Below are positions 26,171-35,140 of a DNA stretch of 64,000 bases, piece by piece. The DNA lies in assembly GCF_016587435.1 (NCBI RefSeq), contig NZ_BNJJ01000003.1:1-64000 (forward strand), given 5' to 3'. A program made the translations under genes and the position numbers. The DNA is from Dictyobacter formicarum (GTDB lineage: Bacteria; Chloroflexota; Ktedonobacteria; Ktedonobacterales; Ktedonobacteraceae). How positions within the stretch are numbered: the stretch's first letter is position 1; each line of letters starts with the position of its first letter. The notes below the pieces were generated by a model. That model was not told the origin of the DNA. It saw only the letters and a program-made list of their open reading frames with translations, and made no database searches.

Positions 26171-26237
26171 AAACGAGAGAATAACAAGGAACAGGTACCT
26201 CCAAGCAAGGCAACAATGGAAGAGGGCCTCAACAAAG

Positions 26238-27200
26238 ATGACTGAATACCAGACAACCCTATCAGAAAAAACGCCGATCGCAATCACGATTGGCAATTTC
26301 GATGGCGTCCACCTTGGACATCAGCGACTTTTGCAAGAGCTTCGTGCCATGGCACAGAAGCTGCAGTGCACGCCAGCTATGGTCACCTTTGCGCCGCATA
26401 CCCTGATGGTTGTGCGCCCGAATATGAATATTTCATATCTCACGACATTAGAAGAAAAACTCTCCCTTGCCCGCGAATATGGCAAGGTGGCAGATTCTAT
26501 TATTGTGCATTTTACGCCAGAAGTTGCAGCACTCTCGGCTGAAGATTTTATGAACAACCTCTGCACACGTTTTACTATAAGAGGACTGATTGTTGGCGCA
26601 GACTTTAGTCTGGGGCATAATCGCATGGGCAACGTCGCTTTTCTGGAACAGTATGGTCAAGAGCACGATATAGAAGTACGTGCATTAGCCCTGGAGACAG
26701 ATAACCAGACACGCATTAGTAGTACCCGTATCAGGACTTTAGTCAGCGAGGGCCGCATTGCTGAAGCCAATACTTTGCTGGGCCATCCATTAGTACTTGG
26801 AGGCACGGTAGTGCATGGCGATGAGCGAGGCAGGCTGTTAGGCTTCCCAACAGCCAATATTCGTCCAGATAAACACAAACTTCTTCCCTCCAACGGCGTA
26901 TATGCAGTAAGAGTTACAATCCAGAACAATGCCAGCGGTGACTCAGTAGAAGCTTCTACCGTCTATAATGGTGTAACAAATATTGGTATTCGTCCTACGT
27001 TTAATGGAACAGAGCGCCTTGTAGAAGTACATCTACTCGATGCAACAATGGATCTCTACGATAAGTATCTGCGCGTTGAATTTATTGAACGGCTACGTGG
27101 AGAGCAACGCTTCCCGGGAATTGATGCCTTGAAAAATCAGATTTCTATGGATGTGCAACAAGCACAACAGATTTTAGCAAGCAGGAGAGTGAGCCATTGA
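26238..27200 (+). CDS. ribF: Bifunctional riboflavin kinase/FAD synthetase
   Basis: A 320-residue enzyme that phosphorylates riboflavin to FMN and adenylates FMN to FAD. The N-terminal FAD synthetase domain shows TIGNFDGVHLGHQRLL (about 15-30) and ISSTRIR (about 157-163). The C-terminal riboflavin kinase domain shows GRLLGFPTANI (about 197-207) and the NIGIRPTF segment. An open frame runs upstream through the IS end, but that would be a chimera. The ATG at 26238 fits family length; GAAGAGGG lies about 11 nt upstream. It overlaps the TTG start of the FHA gene. Confidence 0.9.
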   Translation: MTEYQTTLSEKTPIAITIGNFDGVHLGHQRLLQELRAMAQKLQCTPAMVTFAPHTLMVVRPNMNISYLTTLEEKLSLAREYGKVADSIIVHFTPEVAALSAEDFMNNLCTRFTIRGLIVGADFSLGHNRMGNVAFLEQYGQEHDIEVRALALETDNQTRISSTRIRTLVSEGRIAEANTLLGHPLVLGGTVVHGDERGRLLGFPTANIRPDKHKLLPSNGVYAVRVTIQNNASGDSVEASTVYNGVTNIGIRPTFNGTERLVEVHLLDATMDLYDKYLRVEFIERLRGEQRFPGIDALKNQISMDVQQAQQILASRRVSH

Positions 27201-28102
27201 ATGCTCGCCAGAACCCATTAGCGAAATTAGAAGCATTTATGCAGCGGGTCATTGAGACTCCCTTTAATCGGCTCTTCCCATCCAAGATGGAACCGATCGA
27301 GATCGCGCGCAAATTAGAGCGTGCGATGGATGACAATACGATGCTGCAAGGTGAGGGACGTCGGCTGTCGCCAAATGTGTATGACATTTATCTGAGTATT
27401 AAAGATCATCAGCAGTTGTCGCCGGGCCAGACCGGGCTCATCCGCGATTGGCAGAACCACCTGGTGGAATTCGCCAAAAGACGGCACTATACGTTAAAGA
27501 CAGTGCCGATCATTCGCCTGCACTCTGATACCTCTTTGCGTCCAGGTATGGTGCGTATCGACACGGAGCAGGCTGATCAGGGTGGGGGCCTGATGGCTAC
27601 CCAGGCGCTAAGCGCCGAACAATTAGCCAATATACGCGCTCAGCTAGCCACAAATCAGCCATTGCCCGGCATTGATGGGGGCAGTTCACCCAATCAGGGT
27701 ATGCATGGCAGAGGATCACATTCAGGGGCTGGACACCAGGGCTATGCTCATCATAGCAATCCAGGTGTTGCTCCGACCATTCCTCCTACCCCCCAGACGC
27801 CTATGCCACAGGCCTGGCTAACGATCCGTTTACCCCAGGCAGGGCAGCAGACCTATCGCATCGAAAAGCCACTGGTCAATATCGGCCGTCAGCTCAGCAA
27901 CGATATTATTGTTGAAGACAAACGCGTTTCTCGTTATCATGCACAAATTAAATATCAACCAGATGGGCAATTTGCCATCTTTGACCTTGGCAGTACTAAT
28001 GGAATCACAATTAATAACACGCCACATATGCGCCAACATATTCTGCGCAATGGTGATCAGTTCACCATAGGCAGCTATGATTTTTACTTCGAAAGAAGGT
28101 GA
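27197..28102 (+). CDS. FhaA-like protein: DUF3662 plus FHA domain
   Basis: A 301-residue cytoplasmic protein. The N-terminal DUF3662 domain (about 1-115; LEAFMQRVIETPFNRLFPS and PIEIARKLERAMDDN are typical) is followed by a Gly/His/Pro-rich linker (about 150-205). A C-terminal FHA phosphothreonine-binding domain follows, with IGRQLSNDI, RVSRYHAQI and DLGSTNGI (about 232-275). It resembles mycobacterial FhaA, which binds phosphorylated partners in cell-wall synthesis. The start is TTG at 27197, with CAGGAGAG upstream, overlapping the ribF stop. The next genes are an FhaB-like protein and a RodA/FtsW protein, as in actinobacterial clusters. Confidence 0.85.
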   Translation: MNARQNPLAKLEAFMQRVIETPFNRLFPSKMEPIEIARKLERAMDDNTMLQGEGRRLSPNVYDIYLSIKDHQQLSPGQTGLIRDWQNHLVEFAKRRHYTLKTVPIIRLHSDTSLRPGMVRIDTEQADQGGGLMATQALSAEQLANIRAQLATNQPLPGIDGGSSPNQGMHGRGSHSGAGHQGYAHHSNPGVAPTIPPTPQTPMPQAWLTIRLPQAGQQTYRIEKPLVNIGRQLSNDIIVEDKRVSRYHAQIKYQPDGQFAIFDLGSTNGITINNTPHMRQHILRNGDQFTIGSYDFYFERR

Positions 28103-28114
28103 GATCTTCGCCCT

Positions 28115-28564
28115 ATGCAACTACCAGTATTCTTACTCATATTGCGTCTCTTATTTATCGTTCTGCTCTATCTCTTTTTGATGCAGGTGGTAATCGCGAT
28201 TACCCGCGACTTGCGTAAAACGGCCGCCATCGGGGACATCCCCGACGGAGGACGGCAGGCAATCTTTGGCCACCTGATCGTGGTAGATAGCGGTCCCAGC
28301 ACGGTAGTACAACCAGGGATGCGTTTTGATCTGGACCAGAATACCACCATCGGGCGTGGTCCCACCAATACTATTCAGATTTCTGATAACTTTATCTCAT
28401 CGGAACATTCACGGCTCTGGTTCCGCAATGGCATATGGTATATACAGGACGCAGGCAGTGTCAATGGTACGTATGTGAATAACCAACCGGCTCGCGAAGC
28501 TGTGCCAGCCCGCGCTGGCGATATTGTGCGCGTCGGCTATATCCAGTTCAAACTCACACAATAA
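28115..28564 (+). CDS. FhaB-like membrane-anchored FHA protein
   Basis: A 149-residue protein. An N-terminal membrane segment (about 5-29) is followed by a short linker and an FHA domain with TIGRGPTNTIQI (about 78-89), SSEHSRLWF (about 95-103) and DAGSVNGTYVN (about 111-121). The Arg, Ser and Asn residues that contact phosphothreonine are in place. The layout matches FhaB/FipA of actinobacteria, which works with Ser/Thr kinases in division and growth. It lies 12 nt after the FhaA-like gene. No kinase or phosphatase gene is in the window. Confidence 0.83.
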   Translation: MQLPVFLLILRLLFIVLLYLFLMQVVIAITRDLRKTAAIGDIPDGGRQAIFGHLIVVDSGPSTVVQPGMRFDLDQNTTIGRGPTNTIQISDNFISSEHSRLWFRNGIWYIQDAGSVNGTYVNNQPAREAVPARAGDIVRVGYIQFKLTQ

Positions 28565-28570
28565 ATGAGA

Positions 28571-28592
28571 GGCAACCAGAGTGGTTGCCTTC
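28571..28592 (+). terminator. Hairpin after the FHA genes
   Basis: Perfect 8-bp stem GGCAACCA/TGGTTGCC (28571-28578 with 28582-28589), 3-nt loop, followed by TTCCCTTGTT. The poor T run suggests a weak or partial terminator before rodA. Confidence 0.5.
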
Positions 28593-28657
28593 CCTTGTTC
28601 ATGCTACTTCTTCATTAAGCACCGACTCCTGCTTCTAGTTACAAGAGGTTTTGATAG

Positions 28658-30076
28658 ATGGCACAAATGGCACAACGAACATCAGGAGCATTCCGACAAT
28701 ATCGCTGGAAAGAACTGGGATTGTTGCTGCTTCCGGGGGTGATCCTGCTGTTATTGATGACGCAATTGCTCATCATCAGATCCAGCAATGATACCACCAC
28801 AGTGAATAACCTGCGCAATCTCCCAATTCTGGATGGTCTGATTCCCATTCTGGGTTTTATTGCCGCCGTATTAGGAGTACATTTCGTACTAAATATTTTC
28901 TTTCGCAAGGCTGACCAGGTGCTCCTCCCTCTGGTAGCGCTCCTGAGCGGTCTGGGAGTGGTAATGATGACCCGGCTGGGGCCGGATATCCCTGCTCCTA
29001 ATGGACCAATCCCTAATCTGGGTTCGAAACAATTATTATGGGTATTGCTGGGCCTGGCTATCTGCCTGGGCACCATGTTCCTCCTGCGCAATATCGGCTG
29101 GCTGTCACGCTACAAATATACCTGGCTCCTCTTCTGCTTTGCGGTACTGGCACCGAGCGTAATCAGAGGTATCATTACCTTTAAAAATGCTGACCCAACC
29201 CGTGACACACTCGGTTTTGGTCCATTAAATTTACAGCCCTCCGAGTTTTTGAAAATTGGCGTGGCTATTTTCTTCGCAGGCTACCTTAACGACAATCGCG
29301 ACATCCTGGCCGAAGGACACTATCGCCTGGGTCCCTTGCGATTGCCACCGCTCAGGCAGCTAGGACCAATGCTATCTATGCTGGGAATTGGTCTTATGAG
29401 CTTCCTGATTGTGCGTGAGCTTGGTCTGGCACTGCTGGTCTACAGCCTCTTTCTGTGCATGACCTATGTGGCGACAGGCAAAAAATCATACGTCCTGGTC
29501 AGTTTGCTGGCATTCGTCTTACTGGCTTTGATCGGCTACAGCCTCTTGCCATATGTACAGAACCGCTTCGCAACCGTGGCCTTCAATCCAGCCGACTGGG
29601 CCCACCTGACACCAAAGGAAGATGCGTTCGCGACGGATAAAGGCCTGCAAGTCTATCAGGGGCTCATCAATGTCGCCAGCGGCGGAATCCTCGGCAATGG
29701 GCTTGGCCTGGGTTATCCGGTTCGCGTACCGGTTATTGACTCGGACATGGCTTTCACTGCTTATGCTGATGAATTCGGTCTGGTTGGTCTCTTTGCGATT
29801 ATTGGCATCTATCTGCTGATCGTGCACCGAGGCTTCCGCATCGCGGCCGAGGCAACTGACCCTTTCAGTAAGTTGCTGGCCACCGGTCTGACATCGATCT
29901 TTGCTCTGCAAACGCTGATTATTACCGCCGGAGACCTCAAGTTGCTGCCACTGACCGGTATCCCACTGCCCTACCTGAGCAATGGTGGTAACGCTATCCT
30001 GGCCAACTTTATCATCGTCGGTATCCTGCTACGCATCTCCCACAACACCGCAGTGGAACGCGAAGGCATATATTAA
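28658..30076 (+). CDS. SEDS peptidoglycan polymerase (RodA/FtsW/SpoVE family)
   Basis: A 472-residue polytopic membrane protein with 10-12 hydrophobic segments. The SEDS signatures are present: GPLNLQPSEFLKIG (about 188-201) and, near the C terminus, GIPLPYLSNGGNAILANF (about 430-447). SEDS proteins polymerise lipid II into glycan strands with a partner class B PBP. RodA and FtsW cannot be separated confidently; the FhaA/FhaB context favours the actinobacterial rodA-type locus. No PBP gene follows here. AAGAGG precedes the ATG. Confidence 0.88.
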   Translation: MAQMAQRTSGAFRQYRWKELGLLLLPGVILLLLMTQLLIIRSSNDTTTVNNLRNLPILDGLIPILGFIAAVLGVHFVLNIFFRKADQVLLPLVALLSGLGVVMMTRLGPDIPAPNGPIPNLGSKQLLWVLLGLAICLGTMFLLRNIGWLSRYKYTWLLFCFAVLAPSVIRGIITFKNADPTRDTLGFGPLNLQPSEFLKIGVAIFFAGYLNDNRDILAEGHYRLGPLRLPPLRQLGPMLSMLGIGLMSFLIVRELGLALLVYSLFLCMTYVATGKKSYVLVSLLAFVLLALIGYSLLPYVQNRFATVAFNPADWAHLTPKEDAFATDKGLQVYQGLINVASGGILGNGLGLGYPVRVPVIDSDMAFTAYADEFGLVGLFAIIGIYLLIVHRGFRIAAEATDPFSKLLATGLTSIFALQTLIITAGDLKLLPLTGIPLPYLSNGGNAILANFIIVGILLRISHNTAVEREGIY

Positions 30077-30084
30077 AACATCAT

Positions 30085-30235
30085 TTGGGGAACGTAGGCG
30101 TCCCCAATCTCGTTTTTATATTGGTGCAAAACGTGCGCAATGCGCACGTTTTGCACCAATATAAAAACCTCTTTTGAGCTCCGCAGGAGCGTAGTGTGAG
30201 GAGCCGAAGGCGCGGAACCTATGGCTTTTAGACAT
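30085..30235 (+). repeat. Modular hairpin repeat, copy B
   Basis: Directly after rodA/ftsW: hairpin TTGGGGA/TCCCCAA (30085-30107), a 57-bp perfect palindrome (30112-30168, 28-bp arms around one central base), then the conserved tail from GAGCTCC (30176). The tail has hairpins GCTCC-GCA-GGAGC (30178-30190) and GCC-GAA-GGC (30203-30211). The first tail stem differs from copies A and C on both sides, preserving pairing. The first hairpin may also serve as a terminator for the preceding gene. Confidence 0.8.
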
Positions 30236-30436
30236 TTTTAAGTAGCTAAAAATGGGAAGCTTTTGTCTATTCTTTAACCGCGCTGCCATCTTTAGCAACG
30301 GCATCTGGTTTTTGTGAGCAGGCATGCCGCATTTATAACTTTACATTTCCTTCTATGCGGTTGCTAATGGAATAGCAACTCTAAGCGGCACAAAATCAAA
30401 AGGAGGTAGCTTGCTTCCACCAGGTAGGAGCAGCTA
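30236..30436. other. Short gap before the glycosyltransferase gene
   Basis: About 200 bases with a small hairpin GTTGCTA/TAGCAAC (30360-30379). No clear promoter or gene. Confidence 0.4.
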
Positions 30437-32167
30437 ATGATATGTGTGAACACTAGAAAATTCAGAGTAAATTGGCAAAGCGCAACCCTGCTCGTTTTAT
30501 TTTGTCTCGCCATTGCCTTACGTGTGTTTCTGGCTTATCAGAACTGGCCCTTACCCAACAGCGATGAGGGCACAATGGGTCTGATAGGAATGCACATCCG
30601 GCAAGGAAAACATCCCGTTATTTACTATGACCAGGATTATATGGGGGTGCTACAGGCGTATCTAGGTGCCGTCTTCTTTACATTATTTGGTCGCTCAGTA
30701 TTTACACTTCGTCTGGGTATGGTGACGCTTTTCGTAGGTTTTTTACTGAGTATGTATTTACTGATTCGTCAGCTCTATGCCCGGCGCTTCGCACTCTTTA
30801 TAGTCGCAATTTTTAGCTTTGGTTCAGCAGCTATGCTGTCGCGGCAGCTGATCGCGATCGGTGGCTATCCAGAAACCGTCTTTTTTGCAACCCTCTCCCT
30901 GGCGCTCGGACTCAGGCTAGCATTGACAACCCCCGATGGAGAGTTGTGGCAGCGAGCTAGAAGGTACGGACTTTTCTTTCTCTGGGGTATAACAGTGAGC
31001 CTGGGCATCTGGAGCAACACCCTTATTCTGCCCTGGGTGGCCTGCTCGAGTTTGCTGCTGCTCTTTTCCTGGCGTGAGCTCATCTTCAAAGCAGCCATGG
31101 TAGCCGTGATCGCTGGTCTGCTGGTGGGTGGCGCTCCACTCATTGTCTATAATATCCACGCTCCAATCCACCACGATACAATTTCCGTACTGCTGAGCCA
31201 GCTAGGACATGCACCGCTAACCCTGCATACACTAAAAGCGCAATTCCAGAACACCTTCACCATTAGTTTACCTATTATGTCGGGTAGCCCGATATGCTAT
31301 AAATCCGAATATTCATTCTTGCAGTATTGGGGATTTGGCAATTACTGGCATAGCTATTGCGCAACGACAAATAGTATCTGGTCAACAGGCTTCATCATTC
31401 TCACAGCAACTGCCACTGGCATGGCATGCTGGACGCTGGCCAAACATTTCTTCCCACTGCACCTGCACACACTATCTGCTAAGGAGCGGAGCGTATTAAT
31501 CATCAACTGTGCCCGACTGATCTTGATCCTGGGTATCGTAGCAACCATCTTACCATACTTGCGCAGCAGTTCAGTGCTTAGCGGTCCAGGGCAAAATGCT
31601 CGCTACTTAATAGGAGTCTGGATAGGCCTACCAGCACTGGTCTGGCCTCTCTGGTCAGGAGCAAATTATTATATACGCACAGTAGCTACACACCCTGCTG
31701 GTCTACCGGGAAAAATCGGTGCAGCATTCTGCCTCAGTTCACTGGCACTACTTCTATTTATTTCAATGTACGGAAGTTATCGGACGCTGTTACAGGTTCC
31801 AGTAGCGCAAGAGGCCATGCACAATGAGCAAGAACTCATCCAGAGCCTGCAATCTCACAAACTTCATCACCTCTATGCTGATTACTGGATCTGCTATCGT
31901 ATTAATTTTGAGATGGGACCAAGTGTAAACTGTGCATCAGCCCACTATGAGTATCCCAGGCGCAGGGTATTCGATTATAGCAATAACAAATATGCTCCAT
32001 ATTTAAAAGCGGTACTGAGCGATCCTTACGCGACATACCTGCTTAATCAGAACAATAAGGTTGCGCTGCTAGCCGTCGAAAAAAAGTTCAAAAATGAGCA
32101 TTTTTCGTACCAGATATACAGCGTTATCCCTGAACTGTTAGCGGTTCAGCCAATCAAACATACATAA
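30437..32167 (+). CDS. GT-C type membrane glycosyltransferase (ArnT/PMT-like)
   Basis: A 576-residue protein with about 10-12 hydrophobic segments. The early acidic motif NSDEGTMG (residues 35-42), after the first membrane segment, is placed like the catalytic Asp/Glu of GT-C enzymes (GT39/GT83/DUF2723 groups). A YYDQDYMGVLQAYLGAVFFTLFG-type stretch (about 58-80) follows, as in dolichyl- or undecaprenyl-phosphate-sugar-dependent transferases. A larger extracytoplasmic portion lies at the C terminus (about 450-576). Acceptor and sugar are unknown. AGGAG precedes the ATG. No clear operon partner. Confidence 0.7.
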   Translation: MICVNTRKFRVNWQSATLLVLFCLAIALRVFLAYQNWPLPNSDEGTMGLIGMHIRQGKHPVIYYDQDYMGVLQAYLGAVFFTLFGRSVFTLRLGMVTLFVGFLLSMYLLIRQLYARRFALFIVAIFSFGSAAMLSRQLIAIGGYPETVFFATLSLALGLRLALTTPDGELWQRARRYGLFFLWGITVSLGIWSNTLILPWVACSSLLLLFSWRELIFKAAMVAVIAGLLVGGAPLIVYNIHAPIHHDTISVLLSQLGHAPLTLHTLKAQFQNTFTISLPIMSGSPICYKSEYSFLQYWGFGNYWHSYCATTNSIWSTGFIILTATATGMACWTLAKHFFPLHLHTLSAKERSVLIINCARLILILGIVATILPYLRSSSVLSGPGQNARYLIGVWIGLPALVWPLWSGANYYIRTVATHPAGLPGKIGAAFCLSSLALLLFISMYGSYRTLLQVPVAQEAMHNEQELIQSLQSHKLHHLYADYWICYRINFEMGPSVNCASAHYEYPRRRVFDYSNNKYAPYLKAVLSDPYATYLLNQNNKVALLAVEKKFKNEHFSYQIYSVIPELLAVQPIKHT

Positions 32168-32224
32168 TATTTGAAGGATGAGGCGCCGGTCGAAAACGCA
32201 TTACCAGTACACACTGGACATTGC

Positions 32225-32253
32225 TTGTCTACACTTTGGGCACATGCTATACT
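32225..32253 (+). promoter_or_regulatory. Promoter of the two unknown coiled-coil genes
   Basis: TTGTCT (32225-32230), 17 bp, TATACT (32248-32253) with an extended TGC before it. The start codon is at 32298. Confidence 0.65.
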
Positions 32254-32297
32254 GCCCATGACGTAGTATTTGTAAGAATGCGTAGGGGAATAATGGA

Positions 32298-32906
32298 ATG
32301 GGTCAATACAGGGAATGGCTATTCTATCGCGAGATTGATCAACAGCTAACGACTCAGATCCAGGCATTTGAGCAAGAGCTGGCGCAAATCCAGGCAGAAA
32401 TAGGCCAGCTGGAACATAAAACAAGCTATACAGACAATATCATCCTCCAGGCGCTGATCGGCATTCAACAGGCCCAACGGGCCAATAGTCAGCAGTCAGC
32501 TAGTAATGCCACGGGAAAGGGGCAGAAGGCCGCCGGGACCGTTTCTCCGGCTCTTTTCGCCTGGAGTCAGTTGCCTAAATTTGATGGTCGGGATATCCAA
32601 CCATCAGATGACGATACACCTCCTAACAGCCCGTTACCACCTCTTACTGCCTCTACCGGCAATTTGCTACCCACCGATATCAGTGCATTTGTTGATGCCC
32701 ACAGTCAGACGGACCCACAACTCAAAGTACCATGGTGGCTACGCAGTGCCCATGCCAATAAAATGATCGAGAAAGACGCACCGGGGAGTACCAGCCCGGT
32801 TGATCAGCAAAGTACTCGAACGAACCAGCTTGTCGAACGCTGGTTTGAACGCTGGGGAGAGCGCACCAAAAATTCCGCACCAAAACAGGAGGGCCAGGCC
32901 GAATGA
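32298..32906 (+). CDS. Unknown protein with N-terminal coiled coil
   Basis: A 202-residue protein I do not recognise. Residues about 12-42 form a Gln/Glu/Ile heptad-like coiled coil (TTQIQAFEQELAQIQAEI). The middle is Ser/Pro/Asp-rich and probably disordered. A Trp-rich short motif VPWWLRSAH (about 142-150) may be a binding motif. No signal peptide or membrane segment, so it should be cytoplasmic. AGGGGAA lies before the ATG. The last codons overlap the next gene (ATGA), so the pair is probably co-translated and may work together. Confidence 0.7.
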   Translation: MGQYREWLFYREIDQQLTTQIQAFEQELAQIQAEIGQLEHKTSYTDNIILQALIGIQQAQRANSQQSASNATGKGQKAAGTVSPALFAWSQLPKFDGRDIQPSDDDTPPNSPLPPLTASTGNLLPTDISAFVDAHSQTDPQLKVPWWLRSAHANKMIEKDAPGSTSPVDQQSTRTNQLVERWFERWGERTKNSAPKQEGQAE

Positions 32907-34495
32907 AAGAGGGCGAGAACCAGCACAGCGAACTGATTAGCCAGGCAGACATAGATAAACTTTTTTCCCAACTCACAACCACAGAAGTTGATGATTTCTA
33001 CCAGGCCTATCAGCTCTGGCTGCACCGCCAGAGGGTCCTTCAGATCCAACAAGAACTGCAGATTTTGCGCGAAAAGCAGGCGCAAAATACCGCCCACATG
33101 CAATCGATCGCGCCATCAGCCATTGCGCTTTCGGCCATTGCACAGTTGCGCGTTCATGGGGTTGACGATGTTGATCTGCTAGATCGTATGCTGGAACGTG
33201 GAGAGGAATGGCTCGATAACACCATGCAACTGCTCGCGCGCTGCGAAACCCTCAACTTCATTCAAGGAAACTATACACAGTGGTGTGAACATGCGCTGGA
33301 AGGAGCATACGAATGGATGTGGTCCATGAACGATGCCAGCTTAAGCACCTATTTTGATGTCGAGCAGCCAGATACAATGCATCAGCAAGAGACGACACAA
33401 ACCACAACTACCAGCGAGGAAGTAACAGAAGCGCAACTCCTCCAAAAGTTGATGAGTGAGGAGGGCGAGGAGAAAACCACGGCTCGACCTCAGGCCAGGA
33501 TCACCCGGCCGCTACCGGTTATCAGTCCGGAAGAGGTGCTGGCACAATCCGAAGCATTTATGCCTCTAGACCTTGGAACTGCCCATGAAGAAGTCCCGCC
33601 AGAAGTAGCAACAGAGCCTGGCACGGTTGATGATCAACATGATACGGTCCCGGCAGATACAACTGAAGAGACCGACATGGTCGGGATCGGAGATAACACA
33701 GATGTGCCGGAGCCCGTACAAGAGGCAACACACGCAACGAATGAGATGCCGCACACTCCTCTTGAGGATGAGCCAGATGCTCATGAAGAAGCCTTACAGA
33801 GCGAGCTTGCAGAAATAGCGATGGCCAACCAGGACACGCCAGCAGAACCTGAAGCCGAAGAGGCACCACAGCCACATAGAGCAGAGCCAGACAACGAGAG
33901 GCAGTTGTCTGAACCTGATGAAGAAGAGGAGACTCAGCCCGCGCAAAATCCGCCAGAAGAGGAAGTGCCAGCCAACGCAGAGGTCCCTCCAGTTGAACAA
34001 ACAACACAGAGCGAGAACGCAGCTACCGATTCTCCTACCGAGCTCTCCACTCAAGAAGAATCCACACACGAACAGCTAGCAACTGCGGAGCAAGTGGTAG
34101 AGGAAGAGCCCCCCGAACAAGAGGCGGCAACAGATGATGCTGTTTCGCCTGTAAGTGATCAGTTGGCAGCAACCACCGATACTGCAGATACTGCTCCGGA
34201 AGAGCCCCTTCGAGAAGAGGAACAACAGGAGCAGGTTGAAGCTGTAGAGAAAGAGCCTCTTCAAGAGGAGAAACAAGCCCTGCACACGCAGTGGCCTTAT
34301 GTATATCAGGAGTCTCAGGATACGAGGCAAACGGCAGAGCCAGCCGCCTCGCCTGTAACCTCGCAGGATCATCAGGGACAGCAGGAGCAGCCAACAATCT
34401 CTACGTCTAATAATAGCGCCAAGCCTCACGTTGCCGCCGATAGCAAAACGCGAGGCTTATTCAAGCGCTCCCTAGATAGATTCCGGAGAAGATAA
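32903..34495 (+). CDS. Unknown protein with long acidic low-complexity region
   Basis: A 530-residue protein I do not recognise. Residues about 1-150 are helical with a coiled-coil stretch (RQRVLQIQQELQILREKQAQ, about 38-57) and two Trp-containing helices. Residues about 160-505 are Glu/Pro/Ala/Thr/Gln-rich, very acidic and without repeats of fixed length. The last 15 residues are basic (ending LFKRSLDRFRRR). No membrane segment. It overlaps the preceding gene by four bases and overlaps the convergent LapA-like gene by 24 bp at its 3' end. A scaffold or adaptor role is possible but not shown. Confidence 0.7.
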   Translation: MKEGENQHSELISQADIDKLFSQLTTTEVDDFYQAYQLWLHRQRVLQIQQELQILREKQAQNTAHMQSIAPSAIALSAIAQLRVHGVDDVDLLDRMLERGEEWLDNTMQLLARCETLNFIQGNYTQWCEHALEGAYEWMWSMNDASLSTYFDVEQPDTMHQQETTQTTTTSEEVTEAQLLQKLMSEEGEEKTTARPQARITRPLPVISPEEVLAQSEAFMPLDLGTAHEEVPPEVATEPGTVDDQHDTVPADTTEETDMVGIGDNTDVPEPVQEATHATNEMPHTPLEDEPDAHEEALQSELAEIAMANQDTPAEPEAEEAPQPHRAEPDNERQLSEPDEEEETQPAQNPPEEEVPANAEVPPVEQTTQSENAATDSPTELSTQEESTHEQLATAEQVVEEEPPEQEAATDDAVSPVSDQLAATTDTADTAPEEPLREEEQQEQVEAVEKEPLQEEKQALHTQWPYVYQESQDTRQTAEPAASPVTSQDHQGQQEQPTISTSNNSAKPHVAADSKTRGLFKRSLDRFRRR

Positions 34496-34870
34496 ACGAC
34501 CCGATGGGGTACCGCCCATAGTGGGCATCGGCATTGACTGCCCAGGCACAACACCTGAGACGTTGGGAGATGATGACAGTCCCGGCATGGATACAGGCTG
34601 TTTTGTGGCAAGCAGTTGCTCCTGAAGTTCGGCAACGTTCTGTTGCAACTTTTTGATCTTGCGCCTGTCGGACCATGCTGACACCAGAGAAACAAAGTAG
34701 AGCAGCAACGCTCCCAAAAAGAAGGCCAGCAAAATCCACATGCCAATGGGCAAGTCAGGCGATTGCCACGAAAATAGCACTATATGCACCTGGGTTGTAA
34801 AATTCAAGATAGTCAGTACTGCCAGTCCCCCACATACCAATAAGAATAGTAACAGTATGAGGTAGAACAT
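34472..34870 (-). CDS. LapA-domain (DUF1049-like) small membrane protein
   Basis: A 132-residue protein with two hydrophobic segments (about 2-23 and 40-64), separated by a short loop, then a charged coiled coil (SDRRKIKKLQQNVAELQEQL, about 67-86) and a Pro/Ser/Met-rich tail. This is the layout of LapA/DUF1049 proteins (E. coli LapA assists LPS assembly control; other members are of unknown role). The ATG at 34870 is chosen because AAGGAGGT lies 4-5 nt upstream; longer ORF starts would place that sequence inside the gene. Its 3' end overlaps the convergent neighbour by 24 bp. Confidence 0.72.
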   Translation of the reverse strand: MFYLILLLFLLVCGGLAVLTILNFTTQVHIVLFSWQSPDLPIGMWILLAFFLGALLLYFVSLVSAWSDRRKIKKLQQNVAELQEQLLATKQPVSMPGLSSSPNVSGVVPGQSMPMPTMGGTPSGRLSSPESI

Positions 34871-35086
34871 AACGACCTCCTTCATAATGGTGTTGTAGTA
34901 TAAAAAATGATACATACGTCCAGCAGCATTCACCCATGCTTTTTGTTGGCCTGCGTTCAATTGCTGGACTTACTGATAATACGGATGACCTGTTACATAA
35001 TATACAGTATATATACCAGCATAATATACAGCAAAAACTAGGAGCTAACTTCCCATCCCAAAACATTCTCATTGCTGTCAGGCAAA

Positions 35087-35115
35087 TTGACGGCGTGCGG
35101 CAATAGGCTTATACT
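35087..35115 (+). promoter_or_regulatory. mutS promoter
   Basis: TTGACG (35087-35092), 17 bp, TATACT (35110-35115), about 25 nt before the GTG at 35141. It rules out the upstream ATG at 35072 as the mutS start. Confidence 0.75.
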
Positions 35116-35140
35116 GGGGTTGAGCATTAGGAGGGTAAAC

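Noticed and set aside
25959..26237. A 93-codon extension of ribF reaching back into the IS element
   Set aside because: It crosses the IS end and the hairpin repeat, so it is a chance open frame; ribF homology starts at 26238.
33558..34429. Several antisense ORFs of 70-150 codons opposite the acidic protein gene
   Set aside because: They are Leu/Arg/Cys-rich mirror translations of Glu/Pro/Ala codons and have no ribosome binding sites.
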